This document shows, piece after piece, positions 8,891 through 19,164 of a DNA stretch of 64,000 nt. Under the pieces are notes generated by a model that was given only the letters and a program-made list of their open reading frames with translations, was not told the origin of the DNA and searched no databases. Both the position numbers and the translations under genes were made by a program. This DNA is from Nostoc sp. UHCC 0870 (GTDB lineage Bacteria; Cyanobacteriota; Cyanobacteriia; Cyanobacteriales; Nostocaceae). The DNA is taken from contig NZ_CP091915.1 of assembly GCF_022063185.1 (NCBI RefSeq), positions 104,339 to 168,338 of the forward strand, in the 5' to 3' direction. Every line of letters starts with the position of its first letter. Position 1 is the stretch's first letter.

Positions 8891-9574
8891 ATGGCTAAAT
8901 TAATTTTGATCCGTCACGGACAGAGCCTTTGGAATGCAGAGAATAAATTTACAGGATGGGTTGATGTTCCTTTAGGCGAACAGGGACGAGCAGAGGCAAC
9001 GATCGCCTCCTGTAGACTGAAGCATTATCGAGTCAGAGTTTGCTTTACCAGTATGCTGTTTCGAGCTATTGAAACAGCAATTATTATCTTAACAGAAGTC
9101 GATGATATTTGCGACGGGAGAATTCCAATCATCAAGCATCAAGCCTGGCATGGTTGGGATAAATACAAGGGTAGCCCCGAACGGGAACTGCCAGTTTATC
9201 CCACAGCTATGCTGGATGAACGGTACTATGGTGAACTGCAAGGTTTGAATAAAGCTGAAACCGCCATAAAATTTGGACAAGAACAGGTGCAACTCTGGCG
9301 ACGATCCTATGCTGTGCCTCCACCAGGGGGCGAAAGTTTGGCAGATACGGTGAAGCGCACTGTTCCATTCTTTTGCGATCGCATTTTGCCGCAGTTAATC
9401 ACAGGAGATAACGTCTTGATTGCAGCACATGGAAACTCACTTCGTGCCATCATTAAGCACCTGGAAAACCTATCCGAAGGGGAGATTGTCAATGTTGAGT
9501 TAGGAACAGCAATTCCAATTATCTATGATATTGATGCTCATGGTCAGACCACTAACAAAATCATTTTGAATTGA
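8891..9574 (+). CDS. gpmA: 2,3-bisphosphoglycerate-dependent phosphoglycerate mutase
   Basis: Interconverts 3- and 2-phosphoglycerate. 227 residues, the usual size of the cofactor-dependent family. Phospho-histidine motif LIRHGQSLWN with H9, FTGWVDVPL substrate contact, the acid/base region LDERYYGELQGLNK, PPGGESL, and the second histidine in AAHGNSLRAI. It lies 56 bp after ldh, and the spacer carries a GC-rich palindromic stretch resembling the dispersed repeats seen elsewhere here. Probably co-transcribed with pyk and ldh. Confidence 0.92.
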   Translation: MAKLILIRHGQSLWNAENKFTGWVDVPLGEQGRAEATIASCRLKHYRVRVCFTSMLFRAIETAIIILTEVDDICDGRIPIIKHQAWHGWDKYKGSPERELPVYPTAMLDERYYGELQGLNKAETAIKFGQEQVQLWRRSYAVPPPGGESLADTVKRTVPFFCDRILPQLITGDNVLIAAHGNSLRAIIKHLENLSEGEIVNVELGTAIPIIYDIDAHGQTTNKIILN

Positions 9575-9977
9575 GATCGAGGCTGACTATAGTGATAATA
9601 CAGATTTAGTATTTATATTCGGATAATTCAGTAACTACTTCCAAATTTTTGTATTGCTTTTTATACTACAAAATGACGTGCGGAATGTGGGTTAAATACT
9701 TAGCCTCGGCGAGGGTATGGGAAATTGTTCTGGGGTGGATGCTTGAGATTAAGTATTGCTACAAGCTTGAAATGTATAAAATAAGTTTATAGTGTTTGAG
9801 TTATTACAAAAGTTAATATATTTAACAGGATCTCACTAGAGCTAGAGTATTTTTTCTTAATTCTTAATTGTGTATATCCTTAACCAAGGAGAGAGTGATT
9901 ACCACAAAAAAAAGCTCTAGGATGAAAGATGTTAATAAAAGTTTGAGTTCTTGATTTTAGGATCAAGTCTTTGTCCT
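9575..9977. other. non-coding spacer
   Basis: About 400 AT-rich bases between phosphoglycerate mutase and the NACHT gene. I see no gene, RNA or strong hairpin. The frame of the following gene opens at 9951, but the first codons look non-coding. Confidence 0.45.
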
Positions 9978-12296
9978 ATGGTCAAGCGATCGCTTGAAGC
10001 ATCACTCACTGGGATTCAAGAGGCTAAAAGAGCGTTTGCCCGTAAGGGGTGGACACAAGAGAATCTAGCAGCAGAAGTCAACCTCAAGACTAGACAACCA
10101 ATTTGGCGGTTTTTCAGTGGTCGTCCAGTTGAGCGTCATACCTTTATTGAAATTTGTTTGATTTTAGAACTGAATTGGCGGGAGATTACGACTAATCCTC
10201 CAGCAGAATTCCGTGAACTAGAAGAATACGCCCAGCCGACTGTACTGGATATTGATAAACTAGTGCAGAAAGTGCGATCGCAACGCTTCGACAAAATTCA
10301 AGACCAGTGTGGTATTTTGCAGTTATTGGATATTAGCCGTCCAGTTGCGATCAATGACATATATATAGATGTGAATATTTTGGAGGAGATTGCTAGCCTT
10401 CAGTGGTTAGAAATCACCGATCTGCAAAACCTTGATCGCAAAGAATTCGACCGTTTTGGCTTAGGTGAAGTTGACGAGAAACAGATACCTGGTACACAGG
10501 CGGTTAAAACTTACTCCAAAATTAGGGTACTAGGTAAACCAGGAGTAGGTAAAACAACCTTTTTGCAACATCTTGCCATTGGGTGTAACCAAAACGCATT
10601 TGCGGCAAATCAGGTACCAATCTTCATCACACTGAGAAACTTTGCTCAAGAGTCTAAGATTACCAACGATTTCAGCTTATTAAAATACATCAGCCAGGAG
10701 TTCCTTGCATCTGGAATTCCTGATCCCTCAGTCATCGAAACCTTGCTGAATGAAGGTAGGGTATTACTGTTGCTTGATGGCATGGATGAAGTTCTTAATC
10801 AACAAAGCAATGCTGTCTTGAACGAAATTCGGAGGTTTTCAGAGAAGTATCACAAAAATCGGTTCGTGGCGACCTGTCGAACAGCAGCTCAAAAACTCAG
10901 ACTTCGAGGCTTTACCGATGTTGAAATTGCCCCATTTACCTTAGAACAAATCCGAGCCTTCGCTCAAAAATGGTTTATGGTTTTTAGCAAGACCAGCCAA
11001 AAAGATGGACAGGCGCAGTCCGTTCAGTTTATTCAAAAGTTGGAATTAGATGAAAATTGGCAATTTCGCCAACTCGTCGTCACACCCCTATTTCTGCATC
11101 TTACCTGTTGGGTGTTTCACGGTAAAGGAAAATTTCCAACTAAGCGGACTGACTTTTATAAGGAAGGTTTAGACCTTCTATTAGGCAAATGGGATGAAGC
11201 CAGAGGCGTTGAACGGGATGACGTTTATGGAGGGTTTTTATTATCACAAAAACTCAAGTTATTCAGTCAGATTGCAGCCGCGACATTTGAGCAGGGTCAG
11301 TACTTTTTTGAGCAACGCATCGTTGAGCAATACATTGGTGATTATATTGACAATCTAAGCAACCTGCCAATGGATGCAGAAGAATTGCAAATAGAAAGTG
11401 AAGCAGTGCTGAAGTCAATCGAGGCTCAACATGGACTACTGGCAGAACGGGCGCGGGGAATTTTTTCCTTTTCCTATCTAGCATTTCAAGAATACTTCAC
11501 AGCGAGGAAAATCGTTGCCAGCCATAACTTAGAGGCATTTGGGCAAGCGCTATTCGGTCTAGTCAGTCATATCACCGACCCCCACTGGCGCGAAATCTTC
11601 TTGTTAACCGCCACCATGCTCAGGAGTGCAGACTCTCTAGTACTGTTGATGAAGCAACAGATTGATACACTTGTTGCCCAAGATGCTTATTTACAAGAGT
11701 TTTTGACCTGGGCTAGCCAAAAATCTCGCACTATTCCTACCCAGTCAAAAGATGCGACAGTGAGAGCATTTTACCTTGCTTTGAGTCGGACTCCTCACAT
11801 AGCTTCTCACTTTGCCCTAGCCAGCAGCCTCGACCAAGGGATGTTTCTGGATGCGGCATTAGATGACCTGCTGGTGGAGTGTGCAATTGATGGGAGCCAA
11901 AGCTTTGCCCACATCCACGCCTGCGGAGATGCTATGAGCAACATTCTGGGTATTGTTCTGGATGTTGGACTCCATAAATCCCTGCAACAACTCTCTGACC
12001 AGTTGCCAAATTCTGGTCAAAGTCAACAACGGTTTGAGCTATGGTCGCAAACGAACTATTCAGCTTGGGCCCAACAGGTAAACAAGACAGTGATTAATTA
12101 TCGCAATATTAACCACGAGTGGCAGTTTAGCTCTGAGCAAGAGCAAGAGCAAGTGTTGCAACGCTACTATGATGCTAATCAGTTACTACTCGATTGCCTG
12201 CATAGCAATTGTGAGGTGACAGCTGCTATTAGGCAGGAAATTGAAGCCACCTTATTGTTGCCGATAAAGGAACTTGAGGATAGGGAATGGCAATAA
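9978..12296 (+). CDS. NACHT NTPase, bacterial NLR-like, with N-terminal HTH
   Basis: STAND-class signalling NTPase of 772 residues from ATG 9978 (preferred over 9951 because similarity-like sequence starts at MVKRSLEAS). Residues ~5-70 form a helix-turn-helix-like domain (ARKGWTQENLAAEV, RQPIWRFFSGRPVERHTFIEIC). The NACHT core follows: Walker A GKPGVGKTTF near 185, Walker B VLLLLDGMDEV near 264, ATCRTAAQ sensor near 305, winged-helix region with LVVTPLFLHLTCWVF, and the conserved FSYLAFQEYFTARKIV near 500. The C-terminal ~250 residues are helical without obvious repeats. Related bacterial NACHT proteins defend against phages. It stands alone, so any effector must be in cis or elsewhere. A defence role is inferred from the family. 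Confidence 0.85.
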   Translation: MVKRSLEASLTGIQEAKRAFARKGWTQENLAAEVNLKTRQPIWRFFSGRPVERHTFIEICLILELNWREITTNPPAEFRELEEYAQPTVLDIDKLVQKVRSQRFDKIQDQCGILQLLDISRPVAINDIYIDVNILEEIASLQWLEITDLQNLDRKEFDRFGLGEVDEKQIPGTQAVKTYSKIRVLGKPGVGKTTFLQHLAIGCNQNAFAANQVPIFITLRNFAQESKITNDFSLLKYISQEFLASGIPDPSVIETLLNEGRVLLLLDGMDEVLNQQSNAVLNEIRRFSEKYHKNRFVATCRTAAQKLRLRGFTDVEIAPFTLEQIRAFAQKWFMVFSKTSQKDGQAQSVQFIQKLELDENWQFRQLVVTPLFLHLTCWVFHGKGKFPTKRTDFYKEGLDLLLGKWDEARGVERDDVYGGFLLSQKLKLFSQIAAATFEQGQYFFEQRIVEQYIGDYIDNLSNLPMDAEELQIESEAVLKSIEAQHGLLAERARGIFSFSYLAFQEYFTARKIVASHNLEAFGQALFGLVSHITDPHWREIFLLTATMLRSADSLVLLMKQQIDTLVAQDAYLQEFLTWASQKSRTIPTQSKDATVRAFYLALSRTPHIASHFALASSLDQGMFLDAALDDLLVECAIDGSQSFAHIHACGDAMSNILGIVLDVGLHKSLQQLSDQLPNSGQSQQRFELWSQTNYSAWAQQVNKTVINYRNINHEWQFSSEQEQEQVLQRYYDANQLLLDCLHSNCEVTAAIRQEIEATLLLPIKELEDREWQ

Positions 12297-12350
12297 TTCT
12301 TTTGGTTAATTCCTGAAAGAGGTTTGGATTGCAAAAATCATCTTGAATAA

Positions 12351-12391
12351 GCTTTGTATCGTAGTTAATCAACTAATTCAGAAAATCAAAC
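12351..12391 (+). promoter_or_regulatory. shared ~40-bp upstream motif, copy C
   Basis: Third copy of the motif first seen at 2357: TTTGTATCGTAGT, AATCAACTAATTCAG, AAAATCAAAC, followed by CATAGTATAGG. It lies about 195 bp before the small gene at 12586, in the same orientation. Confidence 0.5.
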
Positions 12392-12585
12392 AGCACCAAA
12401 TCATAGTATAGGAGCTAGGCTAATACGAAAATTCCGAACATTTATGTCTTCAAGCGAAAAAGAAATTTCAGCGATCGCTTTTACTGGAAATCCTGAATCC
12501 TCTTGCATCTGTATATCCAACAGTCTTTGGTGAAGCAGTTAGTAAAAGAAACAGCAAAACTGCTTAAACATTCTGGTAAAAGATC

Positions 12586-12768
12586 ATGAAAACGGCAAGA
12601 AATAACCCACTAGATATACGCCACATTAGTCTTAAAGTAACAGAGTTAATTAAGCAATACGCTGTTGTAAATAACTGTACGCAGGGTGAAATGCTAGAGC
12701 GTATTGTTTTGGAATGGAACACCCAACAAAGCGAGAGCGAACGACCATCAGGAGATGAAGATGAATAG
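12586..12768 (+). CDS. small ribbon-helix-helix-like protein
   Basis: A 60-residue protein with a pattern like a ribbon-helix-helix DNA-binding fold: a short strand (RHISLKV), helix TELIKQYAVVNN, and helix TQGEMLERIVLEW, then an acidic tail. Such proteins are often antitoxins or small regulators, but I see no toxin partner next to it. Motif copy C upstream groups it with the stress genes. The start is the ATG at 12586; no strong RBS. An alternative is an uncharacterised conserved small protein. Confidence 0.55.
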   Translation: MKTARNNPLDIRHISLKVTELIKQYAVVNNCTQGEMLERIVLEWNTQQSESERPSGDEDE

Positions 12769-12922
12769 CTTTTTGTACAAGCCCTTGGGGTAATTCGTAA
12801 TGGGCTACGCCCCGCTACGCTAACGTAATTACCATTGCTTAAGGGTTCTAGACATTTCAAATGGGCGGCTTATTTCCACCAACCTGTGCCAGACTATGCT
12901 TCCCCATCAACTAACTGAGAAA

Positions 12923-15067
12923 TTAAAATTTTACGTGGTTGTAAAAAACTCGTTTGACATTCTCCGCCGCAGTCACATAGAACACCACGATCGCCCCCAG
13001 AACTAGCACAAAACTCAACGGCAATGGTTGAAATCCGAATAGCCTTGCCAACGGTCTCCAAGGAATGATTATTGTCACTCCGATAGTCGCCAGGGTTGCC
13101 ATCAACAAGTATTTTCCTGGCTTACTGTTGAAAATGGATTGGCGGGTACGAACGACTAACACAACCAGCGATGCAGAGATGACAGACTCCAAAAACCAGC
13201 CTGTTCTAAACTGTTCTGGTTGAGCGTGCAGCAGCAACAGCAACGCGCCAAAGGTGAGATAATCAAATATTGAACTCAACAAACCAAACACAATCATAAA
13301 ATTGCGGATAAACTTGATATCCATCCGGCGAGGTTTGTTGACTAACTCCCTATCTACCCGATCTGTAGCGATCGTTAATTCTGGGAAATCGGTGAGGAGG
13401 TTCGTCAGCAAAATCTGACTGGGTAAAAGCGGCAAAAAGGGCAGAAACAGAGAAATTCCCGCCATACTAAACATATTGCCAAAATTGGCGCTAGTTGCCA
13501 TAAATACATACTTTAAAGTGTTGGCAAATGTAATCCGTCCTTCCTTTACGCCTTCGATAAGGACATTTAAATCCTTTGCCATCAACACAATATCAGCAGC
13601 TTCTTTAGCGACATCAACTGCACTCTCAACGGAAATGCCAACATCAGCCGCATGAAGCGCAGAAGCATCGTTAATGCCATCTCCCAGATATCCAACTACA
13701 TTCCCTGCTTTTTTGAGGGCGATAATGATCCGCTCTTTTTGGTTTGGCTCTACCTCAGCAAAGAAATTTGTTTGCTGTACTCGATGTATCAAAGCTTCAT
13801 CACTGAGCTTGTCTAGTTCAGAACCTGTCAACGCCTTGGGTTCAGGCAATCCTACCTGCTGAATGATACTCATCGCCACCGCCTTGCTATCTCCGGTAAT
13901 CATCTTCGGGGTGATTCCCAGCAATTCCAACTCTTTGAGGGTGTCAGCAATGCCAGCTTTTGGCGGATCGAACAGAGCCAGGTAGCCCAAAAATGTCATG
14001 TTCGTTTCATCGTCTTTGCTGAAGGAATCTTGATTAAAATCGCGATAAGCCACACCCAAGGCTCTAAATCCCTTACTGCCCAAGTCTTCGGCTTGTTGGT
14101 GGAGTTTTTGTCGCTGATCTGCAATGTCAATAGTTTTCCCCTCAACAGTCTCAACATTTGAGCAAACATCCAGAATATTTTTCAGTGCGCCTTTAGTGAT
14201 AATTAAATGCGTATTTTCTGTCTTGGAAAATTGCTCTACTTGGGCAGACCCCAGACGCTCCTCCGTCGCTAACGCTGGCGCTATCGCTTTTAGCGTCTCC
14301 CCTTGGGAGAAGACCGCATTTTCCGCTTTTTTGAATAGAATGCTTAGACGTTTGCGGTTAAAGTCATAAGGCACTTCATCTAGCTTTTGATAGCTAGAAA
14401 TATCGAAGGTTTTGTGTTCGCGAATCGCTGCATCAATGGGATTCACATAACCAGACTCAGATGCGGCATTCAAATAAGCGTAAAGTAGAACATGATCGCT
14501 TTCTTTGCCCTCCACATCAACCGCAGAGTGAATTTTCACCTCTCCTTCCGTCAGCGTCCCCGTTTTATCGGTGCAAAACACATTCATACTGCCAAAGTTT
14601 TCAATAGCAGGTAAGCGCTTCACAATCACCTGCTTTTTTGCCATTTTCTTGGCACCACGAGCTAAGTTAACACTGACGATCGCAGGTAACAATTGAGGAG
14701 TCAAGCCGACCGCCAGTGCCAGAGAAAATAGAAAGGATTCCAGTACTGGGCGATGGAGATAAACGTTAGCGACAAAAATTAGCACTACCAAAATTAGCGT
14801 TACTTCCATGAGAAAGTAGCCAAACTTACCCAATCCGATTTCAAATTCGGTTTCGGGAGGTCTGAGTTTCAGCCGTTCTGATACTTTGCCGAATTCAGTT
14901 TCTTTTCCAGTATGAACAACTACTGCGATCGCCGTTCCACTAATTACATTGGTTCCCATATAGAGGGAATTGGTACGTTGGGCTAGTCCAGTTTCCGCAG
15001 GTATAGCTATAGCCAGCCAAGTTAGGACGTAGAGTATAATGATTACTTTCGGACTACCCGATTTCAA
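12923..15067 (-). pseudogene. mgtA: MgtA-type P-type ATPase, C-terminal part (gene broken)
   Basis: P-type ATPase resembling Mg2+-importing MgtA/MgtB. Visible: A-domain end (NSLYMGTNVISGTA), phosphorylation site CTDKTGTLTEGEV, nucleotide-binding domain, hinge GDGINDASAL, then six C-terminal membrane helices with the MgtA-like segment DFPELTIATDRVDRE. The authentic sequence begins near A-E-T-G-L-A (about 15002). The listed first residues come from an IS630 remnant on the other strand. A GC-rich dispersed repeat sits in frame near 14262-14296. The N-terminal part lies at 15397-15932. Broken as it stands. Confidence 0.85.
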
Positions 15068-15396
15068 TGGCTAAACCTTACAGTAATGACTTCCGGCAAA
15101 AAGTAATGCAAGCGATTGAGTTGGATGGTCTCAAGAAAAGTGAGGCGAGCCAACTATTTAATATCAGTCGCAATACAATTAACTTGTGGTTTGAGCGCAA
15201 AGCCGAAACAGGGGAAATTAAGCCAAAGCCGAGGCAAGCATCCCAACAGAACAGCAAAATCAGTGATTGGGAGAAGTTTCGGGTATTTGTTAAAGCACAT
15301 GGAGATAAAACTCAAGCAGAGATGGCACAGTTATGGGAAGTTCCGATTAGTCAGCGAACGATTTCCCGGGCATTACAGAAGATTCGTAATAGTCGT
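15003..15396 (+). mobile_element. IS630-family remnant inside mgtA
   Basis: About 390 bp interrupts the P-type ATPase between PVDK and AETGLAQRT. The left end begins at a TA-rich junction (TATAGCTATAGCCAGCC), as expected for IS630 elements that target TA. Only the left end and the first part of the transposase remain. The right end runs directly into ATPase sequence, so the 3' part has been deleted. The exact edges are inferred from where the ATPase frame stops and resumes. Confidence 0.65.
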
Positions 15397-15414
15397 AACT
15401 TGTCAACTGGATAG
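15067..15414 (+). pseudogene. IS630 transposase N-terminal fragment
   Basis: 115 residues of an IS630-type N-terminal helix-turn-helix region: MAKPYSNDFRQKVMQAIE, SRNTINLWFERK, and the second HTH QAEMAQLWEVPISQRTISRALQKI. The last ~10 residues are read from ATPase DNA. The DDE catalytic domain is missing, so it cannot transpose by itself. Confidence 0.8.
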
Positions 15415-15932
15415 GTTTCTCCTGTCAGTGCTGCTTCATCCACTGATAAATCTTTCGACTCTAAAACGAGACAGTCACCTGGAATATTTTTACCCGCACA
15501 AAGCACTACAATGTCGCCCCTGACTATTTCCTCGGTGGGGATTTCTTGAGATTCCCCATCCCTCAAAACAGTTGCTTTAACTTGCACTAATGCCAATAAT
15601 TTTTCGACAGCATTCGAGGCTCCTCGCTCTTGCCAAAATCCTAATAGCCCACTGATCAGAACGATCGCCAAAATGATTATGGCATCTGCCGCATCTTTCA
15701 GAAAAATCGATAGCACCGCCGCAAAAATCAGAATCAAGATAATCGGACTCTTGAACTGATTAAGCAACAGCATCCATGCGCTCGATTTGTGTTTTTGTTT
15801 GAGGCTGTTTGCGCCGTACTCGCTCAGGCGTTGTTTGGCATCTTGACGGCTTAACCCAGAGGTTTTAGAGTGCGTCTGCTGAAGCACTTGATCCGTGGAC
15901 AAGCTCCAAAATGCGGAGAGTTGGGGATTCAT
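15351..15932 (-). pseudogene. mgtA: MgtA-type P-type ATPase, N-terminal part
   Basis: N-terminal fragment from Met at 15932 (MNPQLSAFWSLS); the frame is open further upstream, but that DNA belongs to the transposon. It shows the cation-ATPase N domain (LSRQDAKQRLSEYGANSL), membrane helices 1 and 2 (SPIILILIFAAVLSIFL, AIIILAIVLISGLLGFW) and the A-domain TGET motif in DEAALTGETYPVDK, where the IS630 remnant begins. Residues after K are IS-derived. Without the Tn552-like element upstream, this gene would start about 35 bp after the stop of the host-attachment-like gene at 19592-20002. The two were probably one operon. Confidence 0.85.
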
Positions 15933-15968
15933 CGGTTTGATTTTCGGTAAATCTTTTGGGTGCTTAAC

Positions 15969-16134
15969 TGTAGCGACCTGCAATGCTAATCGCTCAAACC
16001 TGCAATCATGACATTTACAAACCAGGATTAAATGCAACTATAATTACGCTTCAGCCAGGATTATTTGCAACTGAGCCAGGATTATCTGCAACCAACCTGC
16101 AATCATCGGTTTGAGCCAGGATTATTTGCAACTA
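15969..16134 (+). repeat. transposon left terminal inverted repeat (166 bp)
   Basis: Matches the reverse complement of 19425-19590 with only two mismatches seen by eye. Within it, the unit AGCCAGGATTATTTGCAACT and close variants occur about four times, and TGCAATCAT occurs twice. These are probably transposase-binding sites. Confidence 0.85.
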
Positions 16135-16170
16135 TAAATGAACCTGCTGGAAATTGCGCTTTCAATTAGT

Positions 16171-17142
16171 TCAAAGTGGCAATCCCGCCGCCAACATTTG
16201 CTCCTGCAACTCCCGCGCACGCATTGGGTCAAGTTGACCACGAAACAACAACTTAATTTCAGCCGGTTTGGCATTGAACTGTTCAGCCAAATCCCTCACG
16301 TTATAGCCATGCCGAGTGAGAGTTGGTTCCAAATCATCAAGAAGCTTCGATAGCACCGACTCAATAATCACCGTAGTAACAGGCTTGACTGCAACTCGGT
16401 ACGCAGCCTCTAAAGCTAGTGTCAAATGTTGTTCGATTTGTAGTGGAGTTCTCAACCGCGCAGCAAGTAATTCAATAGCAGAGGCCTCTAGTATGTCACT
16501 GATAGAAGTATCATCCGTAGTACATTCAGATACCAACCATTCAATATATTCTCGTTGATTACCGACAATCCCCTCCAAAGAGAAGACCGTCGCCCGATAC
16601 CCAATTTCCTCCATCGTGGGACGGCGCAAATCATTTTTCAGTTTGGGATGACCAGCCAGCACTACCGAAAGTGTGCCACCACCGTCTTCAACTACCTCGA
16701 TTAAACGTTTAAGTCCCGTCAGCGTACTGTAATGTAGGTCATGAGCCTCATCCACAAACAGTGCTACAGGCTTTTTACCTTTTCTAATCAGGTCACGTAA
16801 TTCCCGTTCCCGTTTTTCGCCGTCTTTCGGAATTTTAATTTCCTTATCTGTGGATAAATCATAGAATAAGGCAGCAATCAGAGTGGGTAGTGTCGCTCGG
16901 TCTTTATCCACAGAAAGCGATTTTGAGACGGTAATTTTACCTTCTTTCTCCAAAACGTCAAACAAACGTCGTAAAGTCGTTGTTTTACCACACCCGATAA
17001 TTCCTGTAATGGCAACCAACTTCCCCGAATGAATTGCCACTTTAATATCCTTGAACATTTGTTTTTGGTGTTCAGTCTCGTAGTACCCAGCTTTGGGAAA
17101 CTCCTTAACCAAACTAAAGTGTTCCATGACCTCAGTAAGCAT
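16171..17142 (-). CDS. tniB: TniB/TnsC-type transposition ATPase
   Basis: AAA+ ATPase of 323 residues that, in relatives, selects targets and activates the transposase. Walker A GIIGCGKT at 47-54, Walker B VALFVDEAHDL with D131/E132, sensor-1 region VVLAGHPKL. Its start overlaps the end of the transposase gene by 11 bp, indicating translational coupling. The ORF appears intact although its transposase partner is damaged. The C-terminus (residues ~270-323) is a winged-helix-like tail. Confidence 0.87.
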   Translation of the reverse strand: MLTEVMEHFSLVKEFPKAGYYETEHQKQMFKDIKVAIHSGKLVAITGIIGCGKTTTLRRLFDVLEKEGKITVSKSLSVDKDRATLPTLIAALFYDLSTDKEIKIPKDGEKRERELRDLIRKGKKPVALFVDEAHDLHYSTLTGLKRLIEVVEDGGGTLSVVLAGHPKLKNDLRRPTMEEIGYRATVFSLEGIVGNQREYIEWLVSECTTDDTSISDILEASAIELLAARLRTPLQIEQHLTLALEAAYRVAVKPVTTVIIESVLSKLLDDLEPTLTRHGYNVRDLAEQFNAKPAEIKLLFRGQLDPMRARELQEQMLAAGLPL

Positions 17143-18605
17143 TTTGTTCCCCTCCTTTTGGCTTTTGGAAATACTCCCTTACCCGGTCAATAATCACTTT
17201 TTTGTTGAGGGTTTCAGTTAGCAGTGCATTAATAAATGCCATTTGTTCAGGAGATAATTTGGCCAACGGCTGCGCTAGATAATCTGAAATCGCCAATTTA
17301 GCGAATATTATGCTGGGATATGTAAATTCTTGGAATGGGTCTGGGTCGTTAAAAGGTGTGACAGTCGGCTCAAGTTCTTTATACTTGTCCACTAGAAATT
17401 GGAGATCGGCATTTTTGTCCAATGCTGTCCGTGGCAAACCCAGTTTCTTTGCTAAATCCGCAATCCTGTCTGCCCGTTCTTCGGTTTTAGTTTTTTTGTG
17501 TTTGCGATAGCGATGTAATGGAATTGGCCCATCAACCGGGTAAAATGGGCCGTAGCGGCGATCGCTAAACTCAACATATAGCTCGTTGTCAAATAAACCC
17601 CACCAAAGGACGACAGTTTCACCAGCCAAGTCTGGCTCTACCTCATAAGCTACGCCTTCAATTGATACCCTGGCATCGGAACCAACCTTTCTACGTTGCG
17701 GTTCGCGGGCAAAGTTACAGAATCGCTCCCAACTGCACATTGCGCGTAAACCTGACTTGGGGAGATTTCGCAGCCAATCTTCTATGCGCGAATGTGGGGA
17801 CTCTCGGTGTGGCTTATCGTTGTAAAGCAACAGATACTGGCGCAACCAAAGGTTAGCCTCTACCTCGTTTTCCGGTTCGTGAAAGTGATACAGAGTTTCG
17901 TAAGCTTCTTTTACCGTCCGAAACGGTCTTTCTACTTTGCCCTTGGAACGAGCTGTCACCCGACGACCATCCTTGCCATTGGGCAGATGCGTGACTAGCT
18001 TGATTCTTAGGCAGTCCATGACATTCGCTATAAAGCATCAGCAGGGGATTACCTTTACCCGCATCCACCCACAATGGCTGCTTTACGTGTTTCAAATCAG
18101 ACTGACTCAGGTCGAAATGCCAACATTCATTGCTGTATTCTGCCTGAAAACGCACCGCCGGAGGTTGCCGGGTCATTCGTTCATTGTCATATCCCCATAC
18201 TTTCAAGTAATAGTTGACGGTACTTCTAGTTAACGTACCCTTGCTCGGTTGGATAAAGCCATTTGGTGTATCCATCCCAAAATCTTCCAGTAGTTCAATC
18301 GCCCGTGCAGTTGAGAGGTGTCGCCCTTTCTTATTACTGGTGCGGATTTTCATCGCCGCAATGATTTCACAGTAAAGTTCCATTTCAGCCTGTGATAGCT
18401 TTCGAGGTGTTCCACTATCTGAGCGGTTGATGGATTTGGGGCGTGATAAGTTACGCAGAGCGCGATACAGAGTATCTGTTGACACACCGTATAGAGCAGA
18501 TGTCTGTTCAATGAGAATTCGACGCTCTTGGCAACGACTTGGTAATCCGTCGAGGCGGTGGCGTAAGTTGATGAGTGCCTCTACCGGGATTTCCTTGTGT
18601 GCCAT
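17132..18605 (-). pseudogene. tniA: TniA/TnsB-type DDE transposase, internal deletion plus frameshift
   Basis: Two overlapping frames carry one transposase. The first (17853-18605) has the N-terminal HTH domains and first catalytic Asp165 in WHFDLSQSD, and goes out of frame after LMLYS (about 18022). The second (17132-18019) resumes at IKLVTHLPNGKDGRR and holds the region with the catalytic Glu (KGKVERPFRTVKE) and the Mu-C-like beta-barrel. From family knowledge, the piece with the second Asp (usually a T-D-N-G motif), some 60-80 residues, is absent. The enzyme should be dead, so the element can move only if supplied in trans. Confidence 0.82.
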
Positions 18606-18606
18606 G

Positions 18607-19164
18607 TTATGTTTTTATCTCAGCGATGTAGTTATAGAGAGTTGGTTTAGAAATCCCCATGAGTCTACAGATTTCAACAATGGTGTGTTGCCTTTCGGTA
18701 TAAAGCTTTACTGCTAATTGGCGTTTTGCTCGGTCTAGTGCTTTTGGTCTACCTCCCTTATGACCACGCGCACGCGCTGCTACAAGACCCGCCGTTGTGC
18801 GTTCACGGATGAGATTGCGTTCAAATTCTGCCAATGCACCGAACAGATGGAAAATTAGCCTGCCACTGTTATTAGTGGTAGTAATGGATTCTGACAAACT
18901 AGAGAGTTCAATTCCTCTATCATCTAACTGGGATATGATTTCGATTAGGTCTTTGAGCGACCTTCCCAGGCGGTCTAACCTCCACACCACTAGGACATCA
19001 CCAGTCCTTGCTACTTCCAGTGCTTGGTTTAGTCCAGGTCTTGCTGCTTTCACTCCACTTATATGATCTGAGTAAATTTTTGCACAACCAGCTTGCTGCA
19101 AGGCATCCATTTGCAGGTTCAATTTTTGGTCATCTGTTGAAACTCGCGCGTAGCCGATCAACAT
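18607..19164 (-). CDS. tniR: serine resolvase/invertase of the transposon
   Basis: Site-specific serine recombinase of 185 residues: nucleophile Ser9 in YARVSTDDQ, VWRLDRLGRS, the E helix with EFERNLIRERT, then a C-terminal helix-turn-helix (HTIVEICRLMGISKPTLYNYI). It is expected to resolve cointegrates at a res site, probably in the ~170 bp upstream (19165-19330). It ends one base before the transposase gene start. Appears intact. Confidence 0.9.
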   Translation of the reverse strand: MLIGYARVSTDDQKLNLQMDALQQAGCAKIYSDHISGVKAARPGLNQALEVARTGDVLVVWRLDRLGRSLKDLIEIISQLDDRGIELSSLSESITTTNNSGRLIFHLFGALAEFERNLIRERTTAGLVAARARGHKGGRPKALDRAKRQLAVKLYTERQHTIVEICRLMGISKPTLYNYIAEIKT

